NCBI GenBank assembly: GCA_017998495.1
Contig: JAGOCY010000037.1
Span: 1-8,792, forward strand
DNA: 8,792 nt
Direction: 5' to 3'
Source of the DNA: Corallincola sp.
GTDB taxonomy: Bacteria; Pseudomonadota; Gammaproteobacteria; Enterobacterales; Neiellaceae
Shown here: positions 1-6,976 of the stretch, piece after piece
Layout of the letters: the number at the start of each line of letters is the position of its first letter
Position numbering within the stretch: position 1 is the stretch's first letter
Notes under the pieces: model-generated
The model's database searches: none
The model's input: the letters and a program-made list of their open reading frames with translations, nothing else
Told to the model about the DNA's origin: nothing
Position numbers and translations under genes: made by a program

Positions 1-1
1 G

Positions 2-250
2 CGTGCATTGGCCATCCCCGAAGAGGCGCTGCTGCAAATTGGCGATCAGCACTTCGTATTTGTGGTGGGTGATGACCAGCTGGTGCAGCGCCGCGATGTC
101 GCCATTGGCCCGCGCCGTCGTGGCGAAGTGGCGGTGGTGAGTGGCCTTGCCGCCGGTGAACGGGTGGTGAGCCGTGGCACCCTCAAAATTCAAGATGGCG
201 CCAAGGTCGCCCTAGGCGCCGATCAAGGCGTCGGCGGGGCCAAGCCATGA
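2..250 (+). CDS. RND efflux periplasmic adaptor (membrane fusion protein), C-terminal fragment
   Basis: This is the last 82 codons of a gene that begins before the window. The fragment contains IPEEALLQIGDQHFVFVV, then a beta-rich stretch with RRDVAIGPRR, and near the end VVSGLAAGERVVSRGTLKIQDG. This matches the membrane-proximal end of HlyD/AcrA-type adaptors, where a 'GL..GE.VV..G...l.dG..V' pattern is typical. The family spans the periplasm and couples an inner-membrane RND pump to an outer-membrane channel. The stop codon TGA overlaps the ATG of the pump gene by 4 bases (ATGA), so the two genes are almost surely one transcript and translationally coupled. The TTG at 8 is only a formal start; the reading frame is open to the window edge. 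The family call is firm, but substrate and specific gene name cannot be given from this fragment. Confidence 0.88.
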   Translation, partial: RALAIPEEALLQIGDQHFVFVVGDDQLVQRRDVAIGPRRRGEVAVVSGLAAGERVVSRGTLKIQDGAKVALGADQGVGGAKP

Positions 251-3200
251 TCCTCACTGACCTGTCGGTCCGCCGCCCGGTATTTGCCACCGTCATCAGC
301 CTGCTGATTGTTGCCTTCGGTCTGGTCGCTTTCGGCAAGCTGCCGCTGCGTGAATACCCGGCCATCGACGCGCCGGTGGTGTCGGTCGAAACGCGCTATC
401 GCGGGGCCTCTGCGGCGGTGGTCGAGCGGCGTATCACCAAGCCGCTGGAGGATCGCATCGCCGGCATCGAGGGCATTCGCAATGTGGTGTCGGAGAGCCG
501 CGACGGCCGCTCCACCATCACCATTGAATTCAGCCTTGACCGCGATATTGATGCCGCTTCCAACGATGTGCGCGAGCGGGTGTCGCGCGAGTTGGGCAAC
601 CTGCCGGATGAGGCCGACCCGCCCGAGATCAGCAAGGCCAGTTCCGACGACGACACCATCATGTGGCTCAATCTGGTCTCCGACCGCATGAGCATGCTGG
701 AGCTGTCGGACTACGCCAACCGCTATCTGGCCGACCGTTTCAGTGCCCTCGATGGGGTGGCGCGGGTGCGCATTGGCGGCGGCCTCGACTACGCCATCCG
801 TATCTGGCTCGACCGCAGTGCACTGGCCGCCCGTCAGCTGACCGCTGCGGACGTCGAAGACGCGCTGCGCCGCGAGAACGTCGAACTACCGGCCGGCAAC
901 ATCGAGTCTGATGCCCGCCAGTTCACCGTGCGCATTCAGCGTGCCTACCCCAAGGCCGAGGATTTTCAGGCGATTGTGGTGGGCCGTGGTAGCGATGGCC
1001 ACCTGATCCGGTTGGCCGATGTGGCCCGGGTGGAACTGGCGGCGGCCGAGACCCGCATCGCCTTCAACGGTAATGGCGTGCCCATGGTCGGCATCGGCAT
1101 CACCCGTCAGTCGACCGCCAACACCCTGGAGGTGGCGCGCGGCGCCCGCGCTTTGGCTGAGGCGATCGCCCCGACCCTGCCGGTGGGCATGGAATTGCTG
1201 GCCAGCTACGACAGCTCAGTGTTTATCGAGGCCTCAATCAAAGAGGTGTACCTCACCCTCGGCATCGCCATGGTGCTGGTGGTGGTGGTGATCTTCCTGT
1301 TCCTCGGTAACGTGCGCGCCACCTTGATCCCGGCGGTGACGGTACCGGTATCACTGCTCGGCACCTTTATCATCCTCTTTGCCCTGGGCTACACCCTCAA
1401 CCTGCTGACCCTGCTGGCCCTGATCCTGGCTATTGGCCTGGTGGTGGATGACGCCATCGTCATGCTGGAGAACATTCACCGCCGCATCGAGGCCGGTGAA
1501 TCGCCGCTGGTGGCAGCGTTCCGCGGTGGCCGCCAAGTCGCTTTTGCCGTGGTCGCCACCACGCTTGTCCTGATCTCGGTGTTCCTGCCCATCACCTTTC
1601 TGGAGGGGGACGTCGGCCGCCTGTTCCGCGAGTTCGCGGTGGCCATGAGCGCTGCCGTGGGCTTCTCCAGCATCGTCGCGCTGACCCTGTCGCCAATGAT
1701 GTGCGCCAACCTGCTGACCAACCATGACCGCATCAACCCGGTAACGCGGGCCATGGATCGCGGTCTGGATCGCCTGCGTCAGGCCTATATCCGCCTGCTG
1801 CGCGGCAGCGTCGAGCGCCCGGGCGCGGCGATTGTGCTGGTGGCTGGCGCGCTGGCCTTGAGTGTCTGGCTGTTTAAGCTGATCCCGGAAGAGTTCGCGC
1901 CGCCTGAGGATCGCGGTGCCTTCTTTGTCACCGTCACCGCGCCTGAGGGCAGCTCCTACAGCTACTCCAAGAGTTACATGGACGAGATCGAACGGCGGCT
2001 GATGCCGCTGGTGGAGAGTGGCGAAGTCAAACGGCTGCTGGTGCGCACCCCGCGCAGCTTCGGCTCCACCTCCGATTTCTCCGGCGGCTTCGTGATCATG
2101 GTGCTTGAGGACTGGGGCCAACGGCGTGATGCCTGGGCGATCATGGCCGACGTGCGCAAGCGGCTGGGCGATCTGGCCGGGGTGCGCGCCTTTCCGGTAA
2201 TGCGTCAGGGGCTGGGGGGCGGTTTCGGCAAGCCGGTGCAGTTCGTGCTGGGTGGCGCCGACTACGCCGAGCTGGCCGAGTGGCGCGACATCATGCTGGC
2301 GGAGGCGGCGAAGAATCCGGGGCTGATTGGCGTCGACCACGACTACAAAGAGAGCAAACCACAGCTGCGGGTGATGGTGGACACCCAGCGCGCCGGCGAT
2401 CTGGGGGTGTCGGTGCAGGAGGTGGGGCAAACGCTGGAGACCATGCTTGGCTCGCGGGTGGTCACCACTTATCAGCAGCGCGGCGAGGAGTATGACGTCA
2501 TCGTTGAGGGTGAACGTCTGTCCCACAACACCCCGGCTGATCTCAATAACATTCAGGTACGTGGCCGCGATAACCAGCTGGTGCCACTGTCGGCGGTGGT
2601 CAAGGTGGAAGAGATCGCCGATGCCGACGCGCTGATGCGCTACAACCGCATGCGCGCCGTCACCATCGATGCCAACCTGGCCGATGGTTACACTCTGGGC
2701 GAGGCGCTCAACTATCTGGAACAGGTGGCGGCTGACAAGCTGCCGGCATCGGTGGTGATTGGTTACAAAGGCCAGTCACTGGATCTGCGCGAATCGAGCG
2801 CCTCCATCCACTTTGCCCTGGTGTTGGCGTTGATCGTGGTGTTTCTGGTGCTGGCCGCCCAGTTTGAAAGCTATATCCACCCGCTGGTGATCATGCTGTC
2901 GGTACCGCTGGCGGTGCTGGGGGCGCTGGTGGGGCTGGCGCTGGCCAACCAGAGCCTCAACATCTACAGCCAGATCGGCATCATCATGCTGATTGGGCTA
3001 GCGGCCAAGAACGGCATCCTGATTGTTGAGTTCGCCAACCAGCTACGCGATGAGGGGATGGCTTTTGCCGATGCCCTGATCGAAGCCGCCGGCCAACGGC
3101 TACGGCCGATCCTGATGACCGGCCTGACCACCGCCTTTGGTGCCGTACCGCTGGTGATCACCAGCGGTGCCGGTGCCGAGACCCGCTATGTGCTGGGGGT

Positions 3201-3351
3201 GGTGATCCTGGTCGGCTGTCTGATGGCCATCCTCTTCACCCTCTATGTGATCCCGGTGATGTACGCTCTGCTGGCCCGCAACACCCGCTCACCCGAGGCG
3301 GTCAGCCAGGAGCTGGCGCGCGAGCTGGCGGCCCACGACGAGCAGCGCTAA
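247..3351 (+). CDS. RND (HAE-1 type) multidrug efflux pump, inner-membrane subunit
   Basis: A complete 1034-residue proton-driven exporter of the AcrB/MexB superfamily. Family length is about 1020-1050, so it is intact. It opens with the usual N-terminal helix (MILTDLSVRRPVFATVISLL), followed by the first porter domain with 'REYPAIDAPVVSVET'. Helices around residues 335-480 include GLVVDDAIVMLEN, whose D401 and D402 correspond to the proton-relay aspartates D407/D408 of AcrB. The second half repeats the fold, with 'PEEFAPPEDRG', a second porter domain and AAKNGILIVEFAN, where K921 corresponds to AcrB K940. Presence of all three relay residues argues for an active pump. It overlaps the adaptor gene by 4 bases. 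No outer-membrane factor gene follows, only a hairpin at 3358, so the pump probably borrows a TolC-like channel encoded elsewhere. Hydrophobic drugs or detergents are the expected substrates, but this cannot be read from the sequence. Large antisense open frames over it are high-GC shadows. Confidence 0.95.
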   Translation: MILTDLSVRRPVFATVISLLIVAFGLVAFGKLPLREYPAIDAPVVSVETRYRGASAAVVERRITKPLEDRIAGIEGIRNVVSESRDGRSTITIEFSLDRDIDAASNDVRERVSRELGNLPDEADPPEISKASSDDDTIMWLNLVSDRMSMLELSDYANRYLADRFSALDGVARVRIGGGLDYAIRIWLDRSALAARQLTAADVEDALRRENVELPAGNIESDARQFTVRIQRAYPKAEDFQAIVVGRGSDGHLIRLADVARVELAAAETRIAFNGNGVPMVGIGITRQSTANTLEVARGARALAEAIAPTLPVGMELLASYDSSVFIEASIKEVYLTLGIAMVLVVVVIFLFLGNVRATLIPAVTVPVSLLGTFIILFALGYTLNLLTLLALILAIGLVVDDAIVMLENIHRRIEAGESPLVAAFRGGRQVAFAVVATTLVLISVFLPITFLEGDVGRLFREFAVAMSAAVGFSSIVALTLSPMMCANLLTNHDRINPVTRAMDRGLDRLRQAYIRLLRGSVERPGAAIVLVAGALALSVWLFKLIPEEFAPPEDRGAFFVTVTAPEGSSYSYSKSYMDEIERRLMPLVESGEVKRLLVRTPRSFGSTSDFSGGFVIMVLEDWGQRRDAWAIMADVRKRLGDLAGVRAFPVMRQGLGGGFGKPVQFVLGGADYAELAEWRDIMLAEAAKNPGLIGVDHDYKESKPQLRVMVDTQRAGDLGVSVQEVGQTLETMLGSRVVTTYQQRGEEYDVIVEGERLSHNTPADLNNIQVRGRDNQLVPLSAVVKVEEIADADALMRYNRMRAVTIDANLADGYTLGEALNYLEQVAADKLPASVVIGYKGQSLDLRESSASIHFALVLALIVVFLVLAAQFESYIHPLVIMLSVPLAVLGALVGLALANQSLNIYSQIGIIMLIGLAAKNGILIVEFANQLRDEGMAFADALIEAAGQRLRPILMTGLTTAFGAVPLVITSGAGAETRYVLGVVILVGCLMAILFTLYVIPVMYALLARNTRSPEAVSQELARELAAHDEQR

Positions 3352-3357
3352 CCATGC

Positions 3358-3384
3358 ACAAGGCCGGTCACTGGCCGGCCTTGT
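3358..3384. terminator. Hairpin between the convergent pump and rsmD genes
   Basis: A 10-bp perfect stem (ACAAGGCCGG pairing with CCGGCCTTGT) encloses a 7-base loop. It starts 7 bases after the pump stop codon and ends 17 bases before the rsmD stop. On the plus strand the stem runs into TTATTC, a moderate T-rich tail; on the minus strand no T-run follows. It most likely terminates the efflux operon and may partly block rsmD read-through. Confidence 0.75.
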
Positions 3385-3400
3385 TATTCATCAGTGGCGT

Positions 3401-3976
3401 CTAATCCCGCCGCCATAGCTGGGCGGTGGCGGCGCCGGCCTTGAGCTGACGATGGAGGCTAAAACCGGGCGGTGGGCTGAGCGACAGCTGGCTCTCATGT
3501 TCGACGTAGAGCCAGCCACCGGGGCGCAGCCAGCCGGGGGTGGCCAGCAGCGGCAGCAGTTCGCGCAGCAGCCCCTGGCCGAAGGGCGGATCGACAAACA
3601 GCAGATCCACGGGCTCAGCCGGCACGGTGGCGGCAAAACGCAGGGCATCGCCCGCTACCAACTGCACCCGCTCGGCGGCCTTGAGCCGCTCGATATTAGC
3701 GGCCAGCATGCGGGCCACCCCATCATGGCGCTCGACCAAGGTCACCTGGGCCGCGCCGCGTGAGGCCGCTTCAAAGCCAAGGGCGCCGCTGCCGGCGAAC
3801 AGATCCACCACCCGCGCCCCCTGCAGCTCAAACATCAGCCAGTTGAACAGGGTTTCGCGCACCCGGTCGGTGGTCGGGCGCAGCCCCGGCAGATCGGCTA
3901 CCGGCAGTTTACGCCCGCGCCACTGGCCGCCAATGATGCGGATCTGGCCGTTACCGCCGGCCGTTTTGTCGGCCAT
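3401..3976 (-). CDS. rsmD: 16S rRNA (guanine(966)-N(2))-methyltransferase RsmD
   Basis: A 191-residue SAM-dependent enzyme that methylates N2 of G966 in 16S rRNA during assembly of the small ribosomal subunit. Visible marks are the N-terminal GQIRIIGGQWRGRKLPV block, LRPTTDRVRETLFNWL (near-identical to E. coli RsmD as I recall it), SAM-binding motif I DLFAGSGALGFEA at residues 58-70, and the catalytic DPPF at 129-132. Length is close to the roughly 198 residues of the E. coli protein. The start at 3976 is chosen because it leaves about the same short leader (MADKTAGGNG) before GQIRIIGG as in E. coli, with AGGG about 9 bases upstream. An ATG at 3994 (six residues longer, preceded by GGGG) is also possible. 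The frame is open to 4060, but that would run into the ftsY leader. It is divergent from ftsY, as in many gammaproteobacteria. Confidence 0.95.
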   Translation of the reverse strand: MADKTAGGNGQIRIIGGQWRGRKLPVADLPGLRPTTDRVRETLFNWLMFELQGARVVDLFAGSGALGFEAASRGAAQVTLVERHDGVARMLAANIERLKAAERVQLVAGDALRFAATVPAEPVDLLFVDPPFGQGLLRELLPLLATPGWLRPGGWLYVEHESQLSLSPPPGFSLHRQLKAGAATAQLWRRD

Positions 3977-4015
3977 CTGCCGTTGCCCTGCCATTAATGA
4001 ATTTACCCCGCCGAA

Positions 4016-4027
4016 CCAGTACACTGG
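4016..4027. other. Short palindrome in the rsmD/ftsY divergent region
   Basis: CCAGT-AC-ACTGG is an exact inverted repeat (5-bp arms, 2-base centre) in the 113-base gap between the two divergent genes (3977-4089). It could be an operator or chance. A weak -10-like TACACT (4020-4025) overlaps it on the plus strand, but I find no matching -35 box, so no promoter is called here for either gene. The rest of the gap shows only the ftsY ribosome binding site, GGGAG at 4074-4078. Confidence 0.25.
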
Positions 4028-4089
4028 GCCGTTTTTCCGCCGCCAGTCTACCGCATCCACAGGCGGCGACCGAGGGAGTCAGCAACAGC

Positions 4090-5181
4090 ATGAGTGATCA
4101 GCAGAAACGGGGCCTGTTTTCCTGGTTCCGCAGCGACAAGGGCGAGGCCCAGCCAGCCGCAGCCGCCAATCCGCCCGTCGCCGTCGACGAGCCGGCGGCC
4201 GAGGCCAGCCCACAGCCGGCCGCCCAGCCCGCCACCCAGGACAAACCGGCGTCGAGCTGGCTGGCCCGGCTGCGCGCCTCCCTCAGCCGCAGTCGCGAGT
4301 CCTTCGGCAGTGGCCTGCTCGGCTGGCTGCGTGGCAAAAAGATCGATGATGAACTTTACGAGGAGCTAGAGACCCGGCTGCTGACCGCTGATGTCGGGGT
4401 GGAGACCACCGCCGCGCTGATCAAGCAGATCATGGCCCAGGCCAGCCGCAAAGAGCTCAAGCAGGGCGAGGCGCTGATCGAGCTGCTGCGCAACGAGATG
4501 GCTAACCTGCTCAAACCGGTGGACCAGCCGCTGGTGATCGACGGCAGCCATAGCCCGATGGTGATCCTGATGGTTGGGGTCAATGGCGTGGGCAAGACCA
4601 CCACCATCGGCAAGCTGGCCAAGCGCTTTCAGGCCGAGGGCAAGACGGTGATGCTGGCCGCCGGCGATACCTTCCGCGCCGCCGCCGTCGAGCAGTTGCA
4701 GGTGTGGGGCGAGCGCAACAACATCGCGGTGGTGGCCCAGCACACCGGCGCCGATTCCGCCTCGGTCATCTATGACGCGCTGGCAGCTGCCCGCGCCCGC
4801 CATGTCGATGTGCTGATCGCCGATACCGCCGGCCGCCTGCAGAACAAGGCTCACCTGATGGAGGAGCTGAAGAAGGTGGTGCGGGTGATGCAGAAGCTCG
4901 ACCCGCAGGCCCCCCACGAGGTGCTGCTGGCCCTCGATGCCACCACCGGCCAGAACGCCATCAGCCAGGCCAAGCTGTTCAAGGAAGCGGTGGGGGTCAG
5001 CGGTCTGGTGCTGACCAAGCTCGACGGCACCGCCAAGGGCGGGGTGGTCTTCACCCTCGCCGACCGCTTCGCCATCCCGCTGCGCTTTATCGGTGTGGGC
5101 GAGGGGATCGACGATCTGCGCCCGTTCAATGCCAGCGAATTCATCAACGCCCTGTTCAGTGAAGAGGAAGGCGGCGCATGA
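4090..5181 (+). CDS. ftsY: Signal recognition particle receptor FtsY
   Basis: A 363-residue SRP-family GTPase that docks the SRP-ribosome complex at the inner membrane and hands nascent membrane proteins to the translocon. Residues 6-13 (KRGLFSWF) match the basic, amphipathic membrane-targeting start of E. coli FtsY (KRGFFSWL). A short Ala/Pro-rich linker (about 20-55) is followed by the N domain (about 56-145). The G domain then carries GVNGVGKTT (163-171), DTFRAAA (193-199), DTAGR (245-249), TKLD (309-312) and GVGEG (335-339). All nucleotide-binding motifs are intact. The acidic A domain, which makes E. coli FtsY about 497 residues long, is almost absent. The ATG at 4090 is chosen because it exposes the KRGxFSWF motif and has GGGAG 11 bases upstream. 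The frame is open back to an ATG at 3997, but that would add 31 unrelated residues. Its stop overlaps the ftsE start by 4 bases. Confidence 0.97.
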   Translation: MSDQQKRGLFSWFRSDKGEAQPAAAANPPVAVDEPAAEASPQPAAQPATQDKPASSWLARLRASLSRSRESFGSGLLGWLRGKKIDDELYEELETRLLTADVGVETTAALIKQIMAQASRKELKQGEALIELLRNEMANLLKPVDQPLVIDGSHSPMVILMVGVNGVGKTTTIGKLAKRFQAEGKTVMLAAGDTFRAAAVEQLQVWGERNNIAVVAQHTGADSASVIYDALAAARARHVDVLIADTAGRLQNKAHLMEELKKVVRVMQKLDPQAPHEVLLALDATTGQNAISQAKLFKEAVGVSGLVLTKLDGTAKGGVVFTLADRFAIPLRFIGVGEGIDDLRPFNASEFINALFSEEEGGA

Positions 5182-5894
5182 TCCGTTTCGATCAGGTCAG
5201 CAAGCTCTACCCCGGTGGCTTTCAGGCGTTGCGCCAGGTCTCTTTTCACCTGCGCCGCGGTGAGATGGCCTTTCTCACCGGCCACTCGGGCGCCGGCAAA
5301 TCGACCCTGCTGCGGCTGCTGGCGCTGCTGGAGCGCCCCACCTCCGGCAACATCTTTATCAATGGCCACAGTCTGGCCCGCGTCGGCCGCCGCGATGTGC
5401 CCTTTGTGCGCCGCGATATCGGCATGATCTTCCAGGATCACAAGCTGCTGATGGACCGCACCGTCTACGACAACGTGTCGCTGCCGCTGATCATCGAAGG
5501 GGTGGGCCACCGCGACATCAAAAAGCGGGTTAGCGCCGCCCTCGACAAGGTGGGGCTGCTCGACAAGGTGCGCTGCCTGCCGCAGCAGCTCTCTGGCGGT
5601 GAGCAGCAGCGCGTTGGCATCGCCCGCGCTGTGGTTAACAAGCCGCCGATCATCCTCGCCGATGAACCGACCGGTAACCTTGACCCTGAGCTGTCGGCCG
5701 AGATCTTCCGGCTGTTTGCCGAATTCAACCGGGCCGATACGGCGGTGCTGATCGCCACCCACGATCTGGGGCTGGTGGCCCGCATGCGCCACCGCACCCT
5801 GACCCTGCGCGGCGGCCTGCTGACCAATGATGGTCTGGCGCGCACCGTAGTGGCCCAGCTGGACGAGGAGGATGACGATGAGTCTGCTGTTTAA
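5178..5894 (+). CDS. ftsE: Cell division ATP-binding protein FtsE
   Basis: A 238-residue ABC-type ATPase that pairs with FtsX at the division septum. In the family, FtsEX does not transport a substrate but uses ATP hydrolysis to control septal wall hydrolysis through EnvC-type activators. Visible motifs are Walker A GHSGAGKST (35-43), Q-loop Q86 in IFQDHKLLMDRTVYDNV, signature LSGGEQQR (138-145), Walker B IILADEP (158-164) with catalytic E163, and the H-loop His195 in ATHD. DHKLL after the Q-loop is typical of FtsE. The protein is about 16 residues longer than E. coli FtsE (222), with an acidic tail DEEDDDESAV. The ATG overlaps the ftsY stop (ATGA), and the 3' end overlaps ftsX by 17 bases, so ftsY, ftsE and ftsX should be one coupled operon. 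Confidence 0.96.
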   Translation: MIRFDQVSKLYPGGFQALRQVSFHLRRGEMAFLTGHSGAGKSTLLRLLALLERPTSGNIFINGHSLARVGRRDVPFVRRDIGMIFQDHKLLMDRTVYDNVSLPLIIEGVGHRDIKKRVSAALDKVGLLDKVRCLPQQLSGGEQQRVGIARAVVNKPPIILADEPTGNLDPELSAEIFRLFAEFNRADTAVLIATHDLGLVARMRHRTLTLRGGLLTNDGLARTVVAQLDEEDDDESAV

Positions 5895-6858
5895 GGGCCG
5901 CGAAGATATTGGCCGCGTGCCCCGTGGCCCTTGGCCGACGCGCCTCGGTGCCTGGCTGGTGGACCATCTGCGGCAGATGGTGGGCAGCCTCGGCGAGCTG
6001 TGGCGTACCCCCATTTCGTCGGTGCTGACCATGGCCGCCCTGGGCCTCGCGCTGTCGCTGCCCACGGCGCTTTATGTGCTCTACAAAAACGTGGCGGCGG
6101 TGGCCGATGCTTGGCAGGAGGCGACCGAAATCACCCTGTTCCTCAGAAAGGATCTCTCCGAGCCGCTGCAGCAGGCCTTTGCCCATCGCCTGTCGCTGCA
6201 GCCGGAGATTGCCCATGTCACCTATCTCAGCCCGGCCCAGGCGCTGGCTGAGTTCCAGAGCATGGCCGACTTTGGCGAGGCGCTGCAGTATCTGGATCAG
6301 AACCCGCTGCCGGCCACGGTGGTGGTGATCCCGGCTGAAGAGCATCGCACTCCGGAAGCGGCCAAGGCACTGTTGGAGAAGCTGGAGCAGGCCAGCGAGG
6401 TGAGCTTCGGGCGTATGGATCTGGAGTGGGTGAAGCGCCTGCACGGGGTGCTGGCGCTGGTGCGCGATGCCTTTGCCGCCGTCACCTGTCTGCTGCTGAT
6501 CACCGTGCTGCTCACCGTTGGTAACACAATCCGCCTCGCCATCCTGGCCAAGCGCGATGCCATCGAAGTGATGAAGCTGGTGGGGGCCACCGACGGCTTC
6601 ATCCAGCGGCCATTTCTCTATACCGGCTGGTGGTTTGGCGTGATCGGCGCCTTTATCGCGCTGGTGGCGGTGAGTTCAGCTCTCTATTACCTGGAGAATG
6701 CCTTGAGCGCGCTGTCGGGGCTGTACAGCTCGCAGTTAACGATCATTGGGCTTGATCTGGCGGAGGCCGGTGGCGTATTACTCATCGCCATCGCTTTGGG
6801 GTTGAGCGGCGCCTTCATCTCGGTGCGCCGCCATATCGCCGATATCGAGCCACGTTAA
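5878..6858 (+). CDS. ftsX: Cell division protein FtsX, membrane partner of FtsE
   Basis: A 326-residue inner-membrane protein of the FtsX/MacB-permease fold that anchors FtsE and relays its ATPase cycle to periplasmic hydrolase activators. There are four predicted membrane segments, at about 45-68, 195-220, 250-272 and 296-317. A large periplasmic domain (about 70-190) lies between the first two, as in the family. NTIRLAILAKRDAIEVMKLVGAT (about 216-238), following the second segment, is the typical cytoplasmic FtsX motif. The start at 5878 is preferred over the in-frame ATG at 5872 because GAGGAG (5865-5870) sits 7 bases before 5878 but only 1 base before 5872. It overlaps the end of ftsE by 17 bases. 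The protein is somewhat shorter than E. coli FtsX (352), mainly in the cytoplasmic N-terminus. It is the last gene of the ftsYEX operon, 134 bases before rpoH. Confidence 0.95.
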   Translation: MSLLFKGREDIGRVPRGPWPTRLGAWLVDHLRQMVGSLGELWRTPISSVLTMAALGLALSLPTALYVLYKNVAAVADAWQEATEITLFLRKDLSEPLQQAFAHRLSLQPEIAHVTYLSPAQALAEFQSMADFGEALQYLDQNPLPATVVVIPAEEHRTPEAAKALLEKLEQASEVSFGRMDLEWVKRLHGVLALVRDAFAAVTCLLLITVLLTVGNTIRLAILAKRDAIEVMKLVGATDGFIQRPFLYTGWWFGVIGAFIALVAVSSALYYLENALSALSGLYSSQLTIIGLDLAEAGGVLLIAIALGLSGAFISVRRHIADIEPR

Positions 6859-6869
6859 CCGCGCCAGCG

Positions 6870-6898
6870 GGAACTTTGGCCCGGTTGACGCACTCCAA
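6870..6898 (+). promoter_or_regulatory. Candidate sigma-E promoter for rpoH
   Basis: GGAACTT (6870-6876) is an exact match to the sigma-E -35 consensus. TCCAA at 6894-6898 is one mismatch from the TCTAA-type -10. The spacer from GAACTT to TCCAA is 17 bases, against 16 in E. coli rpoE P2 and rpoH P3 as I recall them, so the -10 fit is imperfect. In E. coli one rpoH promoter is read by sigma-E, so the site is where biology predicts it. Confidence 0.5.
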
Positions 6899-6913
6899 CG
6901 GCTGGGCAAAAAT
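6885..6913 (+). promoter_or_regulatory. Candidate sigma-70 promoter for rpoH
   Basis: TTGACG (6885-6890, 5 of 6 to the -35 consensus) is followed by a 17-base spacer and AAAAAT (6908-6913, 4 of 6 to the -10). Transcription would begin near 6920, giving a leader of about 70 bases before the rpoH start. Its -35 lies inside the spacer of the sigma-E-like site, so the two polymerase forms would compete for this DNA. Confidence 0.5.
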
Positions 6914-6928
6914 TTGATCAGCGCCACA
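6913..6928. promoter_or_regulatory. Candidate CRP-binding site upstream of rpoH
   Basis: TTTGA-N6-CCACA matches 8 of the 10 core bases of the CRP consensus TGTGA-N6-TCACA, and A-rich bases flank its left side. It touches the -10 of the candidate sigma-70 promoter, where bound CRP would more likely repress that promoter than activate it. CRP control of rpoH is known in E. coli, which gives the weak match some context. Confidence 0.3.
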
Positions 6929-6948
6929 ACTTCTGGCGAATGATGGCG

Positions 6949-6965
6949 GGGCTGCTTGGCAGCCC
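6949..6965 (+). other. Perfect hairpin in the rpoH leader
   Basis: GGGCTGC and GCAGCCC form a 7-bp GC-rich stem with a 3-base TTG loop, 27 bases before the rpoH start. No T-run follows (GTTAAGAC), so it is a poor intrinsic terminator for ftsX. It more likely structures the rpoH leader RNA or protects its 5' end. Confidence 0.45.
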
Positions 6966-6976
6966 GTTAAGACAGA

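Noticed and set aside
1351..2526. 391-codon antisense open frame inside the pump gene
   Set aside because: It is composed of His/Gln/Asp-rich low-information sequence typical of a high-GC shadow frame, and the sense strand encodes an intact conserved RND pump.
3997..4089. Upstream ATG that would lengthen FtsY by 31 residues
   Set aside because: The added residues resemble no part of FtsY. The ATG at 4090 has a ribosome site and exposes the conserved KRGxFSWF start.
4851..6065. 404-codon antisense open frame across ftsY, ftsE and ftsX
   Set aside because: It spans three well-conserved sense genes, shows no recognisable domain, and has shadow-like composition.
5725..6444. 239-codon antisense open frame over ftsE/ftsX
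   Set aside because: No domain is visible, and the sense strand is clearly coding for FtsE and FtsX.
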